In this document: positions 58,290-64,000 of the stretch, one piece after another
How positions within the stretch are numbered: position 1 is the stretch's first letter
Layout: each line of letters begins with the position of its first letter
Position numbers and translations under genes: made by a program
NCBI GenBank assembly: GCA_914767715.1
Contig: OU612065.1
Span: 21,578,001 to 21,642,000 of the forward strand
Length of the DNA stretch: 64,000 nucleotides
Direction of reading: 5' to 3'
From: Membranipora membranacea
Lineage: Eukaryota; Bryozoa; Gymnolaemata; Cheilostomatida; Membraniporidae
The notes under the pieces: model-generated
What the model was told of the DNA's origin: nothing
Seen by the model: the letters and a program-made list of their open reading frames with translations, nothing else
Databases searched by the model: none

Positions 58290-59400
58290 TTGCGATTGTT
58301 ATCAATATCCAGCGCGTTTGGTGCTGTTTTGCTCCAGGAATCTGGTAAAGATATCTGGCAACCATTGGAATATGCCTCGCGTAAGATGACTGACACTTAG
58401 ACGCGCTCTTCGATGGTAGAGAAGGAAACTCTTGTCATCATGTGGGCAGTTTGACTAGTATATGATAGGTCGAAAGTTTGAAGTTGAAACGGTCCATAAA
58501 CCCTTGGTACAAATTCTAGGTGGTAAAGATCTGAGTGATCTACCACCGAGGGTGCAAAGGTTCAAAATGAGGATAATGAGGTATGGATATAAAAATTTTG
58601 GTGTTAAGATGTTTGTTGCCGATAGTTTGAGCCGACCATAGATTTAAAAACAGTATAGATAGGACATTGGGCTTCAGTAACTTTGCATTATGTCCCCACC
58701 CGTATCGTCAATGTGCCACCCGCAGTGTCGCGTTATGCATAGCGTAACTGCCAGTTGTTTTATAGTCAGCACCTTTTGCCTTTCATGATGACAACCTTAT
58801 CAGACAGTGTCCAATGAGAGAAGGCTATACTGAGTAAAACGACTTCTGAGCCACTCACAATGTTATAAGAACATGATTGGCTGGAAGGTCGTTTTACTAA
58901 CAGTCATGTGACACCCAGCCTTATGTTCTAGATTGCTAAAATTCCTAGATCTGAGGCTAAAGTAGCTATCATATTATTGGATAGACAGGAGCACACAATG
59001 ACCTTTCTATACTGTTTTTAAATCTATGGAGCCGACCCAACGAGGCTTAGAGTGCAGCCAGTGTGAAGCACTGTGCAGCTGTTGAGTACTATATTGACAG
59101 TATTTGTGAGGACTTAGTCCCTGATATACATGAAATAGAGGCATTTGAAGCCACCGTGACTGACGAAGTCGCAGTTAAATTCAAGCAGTATTTGGTCGAG
59201 GGTTGGCGAAGAAACAAGCAGTCATAAATTGTCCGGGTACAAAGGTTGTCTCATGTTTAATGATAGACTTGATGTACCTGCTAGTTTGCGTAGTGCCTAT
59301 ATTGCACATGCACATGCTGGACACCAGGGTACTGCTAAACCTGCAGAGCTGCTCGACAGGTAGTCTGGTGGCCGAGCTATCACCCAATGACAAATTTTTG
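58290..59400 (+). mobile_element. Ty3/gypsy-type pol remnant, interrupted by a MITE
   Basis: Pieces of LTR-retrotransposon pol in order: RNase H-like SSAFGAVLLQESGKD, LEYASRKMTDT and MVEKETLVIMWAV, then HKPLVQILGGKDLSDLPP, RVQRFKMRIMRYGY, FVADSLSRP. The 392-bp element at 58637-59028 then interrupts, and on the far side an integrase zinc-finger-like IAHAHAGHQGTAK and a VWWPSY-like block appear near 59290-59385. Several stops and frameshifts; no LTRs or other domains found. An old, inactive copy. Confidence 0.82.
58637..59028. mobile_element. Non-autonomous TIR element (392 bp) with 8-bp target duplication
   Basis: Terminal inverted repeats CATAGATTTAAAAACAG, continuing TATAGA-A/T-AGG to about 33 bp with two mismatches. 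Flanked by GAGCCGAC at 58629-58636 and 59029-59036. The 8-bp duplication fits hAT or P superfamilies. A second inner inverted pair (GTAAAACGACTT / AAGGTCGTTTTAC, about 58830-58900) is present. No ORF. Confidence 0.92.
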
Positions 59401-62400
59401 TCAATTTTAGCTCTTGCTTTTGGCCTGAGTCCCGCAGCAATTGATCTCGGAAATATGCTGTGTAGCTAAAGCCAAGCTTCTTTCAGATTGTCTGCTCAAC
59501 AACCCGTAGCAGACAACTCCAATTTGTACTTCAAGGGACATTCCGATGCGTTAAAAGTGCTCAGATAGCTGTATATGCAAGTTTGAGGCATCACATCATC
59601 AAATTCCTTACAAACATTATCAAACAAAAGTGAATAGTTGTAATGTGATGCCACAAACTCGCACTTGCAGCCATCTAAGGAGTAAGAACCTAAATTATGT
59701 TCGGGTATACATAAAAAAGTATCATGTGAAATTGCTTTTATAAACATAGTTTTGGCAATCAGACATTACATGTATTTCGTCTGCCGCATTATGGGCATTG
59801 ATTTTTGCTTATTGAAATATTATAGGAGAACTACTGATCTTTCAATTCCAACACATTTCACCATGTCGTAAAATACAACCTCATTAAATGACAATTGATA
59901 TCGGAAACCTGGGAACTTGAATTGTCTTAATTGTGTTAATGATGGCCTTCTCCAATGGATTTGCCCCGGTTTTGGAGCACCTCTACAACATCAAAAAATA
60001 TACTACATCAGGGTATTATGTTATATTCGCTGCAGGGTGCCAAAGTATAGCGTTATGTGGTCTAGAAAAAATTGAGAGAAATTGAATTGAATTCAATGCA
60101 CTCCACTGTGCAATCAAAATGGTTTTGACGCCACCACCAGCATCATTTGCGACGCAGTAAACAGCAGAGTTGTCGAGTTAAGTAGGTGATACTGTTTACC
60201 TGAAATGACCCTTGCGAAAAATCTTCATGTATTAAAATGAGCAACCAGATACACTACTCCGGCTTGAGCTTCTTGAAGACCTGTTCATGGTTTCGTTCGA
60301 TCCAATGAGTAGATTTGATTCTTGCAATTTTAGCGTTGTTCTAGTATCGCGTTTGATTTTTATTAGTTTCTTTGATCTTGAAATCTACAAATACACTCAC
60401 ACCAGTACCTTGTGATTCAAATTGATATGATAAGTTATACCATGGTTCTATAATCAAATGACGATTGGTAAATGATACATCTTCAACTTGGCAACTTTTT
60501 CAGCTAGTGTTGCTGAATCTATTGATTGCAGAGATCATCATAAATAGAGTTTCTGCTTCCAAAAATGATCTAATTTTCAATATACACGCCTCCGTATATT
60601 TAAAATTAAACAATAAAATGAAACAGATCAGAGCAAAAATCGGCAGCATCAATGTTTCCTTCATGTCAAGCAAGTTCATATTCAAACAAGAAAAGAAATG
60701 TAGGAGCGCTCATATCAGGTTCCTTGACCAGAAAGCTCACCATCAAGGTTGCGCTGTCAGCTGTCTCTTTCAAGCAGATTGTCTTAGTTTAATTGTGCCC
60801 TGTCAATAATTACTGCAATTACATGCATACTTTTAGCATAGAACTCGCCTGTCGTAAATTCATGATCACTCTGTTTGGACAATTCCAACAGTAAACGGGG
60901 ATGATGCTGTTATGATATAAAAAATACAGATCCGCAGCACCAGTACTCATGAGTTTGGTCTTGTCAGGTTCTAGATTTTTCAGTTCACCAACTCAACATG
61001 TAACTACCCCCAATAGCTGTGACATCTGTAGGGGTAACAGTATATTGTTATAACAGTGATAACATGGCAAATCTGAAAACAGTCCGCATATTCATTACCA
61101 TGTTGACTGATATAAACAAGGTGCCCCTCCTCAATATTTAATTTATATCTCAAAAACTTAATAAACATAATTCCTACATCTCAACTCTTGGTAACCTATC
61201 ACATTCATTCATAAACATGATCTAGGGAAACCCAATTAGTTCATTGTTGTAGAGTTAAGTTTCATATAAATACTATGTGTATATATATCATGTATATATA
61301 TATATATATATATATGACATACAAATCTATAACAGAGGAACATGTATGGTCCTTGAATCATTCCGCTCCTAACTGATAAGGGGCCAAAACTCTGAATTCA
61401 AAACATGGGAAAAAGGACCTCTTATTTAACGAAGGTAAAATAAAAACATCCTATGTAGATTGATTTTATCGATTAATTATGTTTTCACTGTTCAATTATA
61501 TTGGATCAGTTTTTACCCAGTTCAGAATATGTTTGCACCGGTTACCTTATTTCCAAACAGTCTCATGACAATTATTATGTACTTGGGAATAGAAGCGAGA
61601 CAATTTTTTGCAGGTGATTTTTAGAGTGGCTGAACTACATTAGAGAGTGTGCCTATCTCTGAAACTTTTCTCTCAGAGACTATGATGACACAAACTGTTG
61701 ATTTAGTGTTTGAAAACTCATTGATTATACTATTATAATTGCAGTCACATTAAAAAACATCAAATGTTAGATGGAACTTTTCCTGTTTCACTGCTTAACA
61801 ATATAATAATTGTGTACCATCTTTTCGCCTGCAAAAAGAGGCATTTTACCGCTTAAGTCACTAAAGTTGACAAGCTATTCATAATAATTCTAAGCTAGAT
61901 TTTTCATTTAACTCAGTGATAAGTATCAATGAAAACGATTTATATTGATAATGTTGAATGTTCAATGTCTAGTAATCAAAAATTTTGACAAGTGTTTTTA
62001 ATAATGAATTTTTATTATTATAATTATCAGCTAGTTGTCTATCCATGGAGAGAGAGGAGACAACTGGTGTTTGATTAAAAAGCATTAAAATCGCTATCTG
62101 ATTATTCCGCCTGTAACATGTCAAATTGCAAGTCATATTGCTTTTTGCATGATGGAACCATATTCTGAATGGACAATTTGGAAATGAATTTGTCTAAATT
62201 GAAAGACTAAAGGAGCGAGGATTTTCAGCAACGTTTGTTTGTCAGGATTTTTCTAAAAAGGCTTCACCACTCTGCAGCAACAGCCGGCATAACGATAACC
62301 AGCGTGAAATTATCAGATCTGTATTTCAACAGTAACTTTGCCGTTCGATATGCTGTCCAACTGTTAGTTTCAACTGTGTCCCCAATCTTATAAAAAATAT

Positions 62401-62488
62401 CATATTAGAGAGTTTGATGGTGCAGGCAGTGTTGCGTACTAAATGCATTTTAAGTACTCAGTTCCATTAAACACTCATACAACTTCCT
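59401..62488. other. Long spacer without recognised genes
   Basis: About 3 kb, AT-rich, with no conserved coding block on either strand. A (TA)n microsatellite lies at about 61275-61312. Confidence 0.5.
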
Positions 62489-62610
62489 GAGGTGCAATGG
62501 GTGTTATAAGACATGTGGCAGGTGCTGTATGGAACACAACAAAACTGTATAGGCCTTGAGTGCTGTAAGACGTGTCCCATACAGCACAGGCCACACGTCT
62601 TACAACACCT
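62489..62610. repeat. Imperfect inverted repeat, arms of about 32 bp
   Basis: GTGTTATAAGACATGTGGCA followed by GGTGCTGTATGG on the left; CCATACAGCACAGGCCACAC followed by GTCTTACAACAC on the right. A third partial unit (GTGCTGTAAGACGTGT) lies in the loop. Foldback element type. Confidence 0.7.
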
Positions 62611-62941
62611 GTTGCCAGCGCCTGTTTTTAATGCCCATTCAGAACAGCATAAACTTTTATAATGCAAATTCAATCGGTTATTAAAAATGGCGTGATGCTA
62701 ACTTTTGTCAAGGTTGATAAATCCCATGAGAAGATAAGGCATATTGCCAAACCTAACTTAAATGGTTGAGCTCAAGTTTATTACTAACTCATTGGTTCAT
62801 TGATAACAGTTGGGTTTTGCTATGATTCCCATTTCCCACGCTCCCGGTATTCTCTTTTTTATTATAGGGAGTTGCCTTTTATTGGAGTTATCAAGTATCA
62901 GTTTGGGCGAAACATAATATGGGCATTGAGTATAGGCAGGA

Positions 62942-63022
62942 GCAGCGGACTAAAGACCCTAAAATCAGCGGAACATAGACCCATACGGAACATAGATCCG
63001 AACGGAACATAGACCTGCACCC
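62942..63022 (-). repeat. Tandem-structured GTTCCGC element, right inverted copy
   Basis: The reverse complement starts GGGTGCAGGTCTATGTTCCG and repeats the GGTCTATGTTCCG 13-14-mer three times, then ends TTAGTCCGCTG as the left copy does. It abuts the duplicated block that begins at 63023. Confidence 0.6.
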
Positions 63023-63289
63023 GTTAGTTTAGCCCATTATCAAGGACTTCTTGCCCATTATAGACCACTAAACCAAGGAGTGACTGAACTCCACAGCTGA
63101 ATCTATAGATTGTGAAGATATTCCCCACTGAGTCACCAGTCCATGTAATTGTACTGACTTTAACTCTTACATTATCTAATGATGGACTATTTAAGTGCAT
63201 TGGAACAATGAGTAAGTGATTTGAATCAATTTAGACCTGTTTGAATGTACACTTATTGCATAGGACATCATTCCTGATGACATGCAAAC

Positions 63290-63421
63290 CACAGGCCTTC
63301 TGTAGTTGGTGCAAGTCCAGTGGTCGAGTGCCCAAGTGGCCGAGGCCTTTTCTTGAGAGAAAAGGCCTCGACCACTGGGGCACTCTACCACTGGACTTGC
63401 ACCAACTATAGAAGGCCTGTG
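63290..63421. repeat. 132-bp foldback palindrome, copy 2
   Basis: Same length and near-identical sequence as 51657-51788, differing at a few positions (for example CCCAAGTGG for CCCCAGTGG in the left arm). Confidence 0.9.
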
Positions 63422-63689
63422 ATGCAAACCCTAACTTATGGAACCTATATGACTGTCCTGCTTTCATAGCTTCTGTATTTTCTGGAAACCATTTTGGCGC
63501 TTGCTTAATTTGCTGTTGTTGCATTGTCATTGCGGCCAGTGTGATTCCAAAATTCCTCGATTAAAGCAACAAATTAAGCACATGTTAATGACCCGGAAAT
63601 GTTAAACCGATTTTGAGCAGAAGTTTCTAAAGTCACAGCTGGAGAGCTGGCGCTTGAGACGAAGAAGACGCAGGTAAACACGCAGGTGA

Positions 63690-64000
63690 ATAAGCAAGCG
63701 CCAACATGGTTTCAGAAGCTATGAGAGCCAGCTGATAGAACAGATTTGCGACATTTCACAACAGTTTGACAAAGGAGAGGAAGCGGATGCCGGTTTCCTA
63801 GACTTCAGTAAAGCTTTCGACCAAGTTGACCACAATAACTTCTTCAGAAACTCGCTTATATCGGAGTTACCCCTCAAGCTACTTTCTAGGTACAGAGTCT
63901 ACTAGAAGGTCAATCCCAAGTATTTACAGTTGATGGCCATAGTTATAGCCCACGCCAAGGTCATCCCAGGGTTCAGTAATTGGCCCAATCCTGTTCCTGG
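63690..64000 (+). mobile_element. Decayed LINE RT fragment (block copy 2)
   Basis: QHGFRSYESQL and DFSKAFDQVDHNN as in copy 1, with the identical TAG stop and frame break, running off the window edge. Inactive. Confidence 0.88.

Larger units (their letters stand above)
63023..64000 (+). repeat. Duplicated composite block, copy 2 (runs off the right edge)
   Basis: Direct copy of 51379-52698 without the 330-bp MITE; the empty TA site is at 63467-63468. It includes the 132-bp foldback (63290-63421), the GGCGCTTGCTTA inverted repeat (about 63494-63705) and the same LINE RT fragment from about 63690, with the same early TAG and the same frame break. Confidence 0.9.

Noticed and set aside
59041-59215. 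Acidic peptide after the 392-bp MITE as a new gene
   Set aside because: It follows directly from the gypsy-type RNase H region once the MITE is recognised as an insertion, and leads into the integrase zinc-finger motif.
1-64000. CRISPR arrays, operons, prokaryotic features
   Set aside because: None seen; spliced genes and eukaryotic transposons throughout.

Overview
This is animal nuclear DNA: six intron-rich protein genes with GT-AG introns, all recognisable by close similarity to human proteins, set in AT-rich, transposon-laden sequence. The gene set (mTORC1 raptor, a MARCH1/8-type ubiquitin ligase, EDEM2, the catalytic queuine transglycosylase subunit, a selenocysteine-containing selenophosphate synthetase, Nup155) points to a metazoan. 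The many LINE, hAT-like and foldback elements and the absence of vertebrate-type repeats suggest an invertebrate, but I cannot name the phylum from the sequence.

Layout. 53-4842 (-): the first six coding exons of RPTOR, running off the left edge, with a dead LINE reverse transcriptase in intron 4. 4843-9924: gene-poor, with a 19-bp minisatellite. 9925-17539 (+): MARCHF1/8-like membrane RING-CH E3 ligase. 19389-23578 (+): EDEM2, nine exons, complete. 23880-27620 (-): QTRT1, eight exons, complete. 27870-33152 (+): selenophosphate synthetase, seven exons, with an in-frame UGA at the catalytic Sec position and a good SECIS candidate at 33817-33886. 34209-47727 (-): NUP155, 29 coding exons, complete. 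48140-64000: no host gene seen; a graveyard of LINEs, a Ty3/gypsy-type pol remnant, three datable small DNA-transposon insertions, foldback elements and a direct duplication of about 1 kb.

Exon boundaries were placed by hand from GT/AG sites, conserved protein alignment and reading phase. The coding lengths of EDEM2 (1809 nt), QTRT1 (1248 nt), SEPHS (1173 nt) and NUP155 (4086 nt) are all exact multiples of three, which supports the models. QTRT1 and SEPHS are divergent with 249 bp between start codons, so they probably share a bidirectional promoter; EDEM2/QTRT1 and SEPHS/NUP155 are convergent.

The clearest special system here is selenocysteine decoding: UGA plus open frame beyond it, a stem at the UGA, and a 3'-UTR structure matching the SECIS quartet, the apical AA and a basal helix. 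The transposon part also holds good natural experiments, including a small element whose empty target site is present in a second copy of the same block 11.6 kb away.
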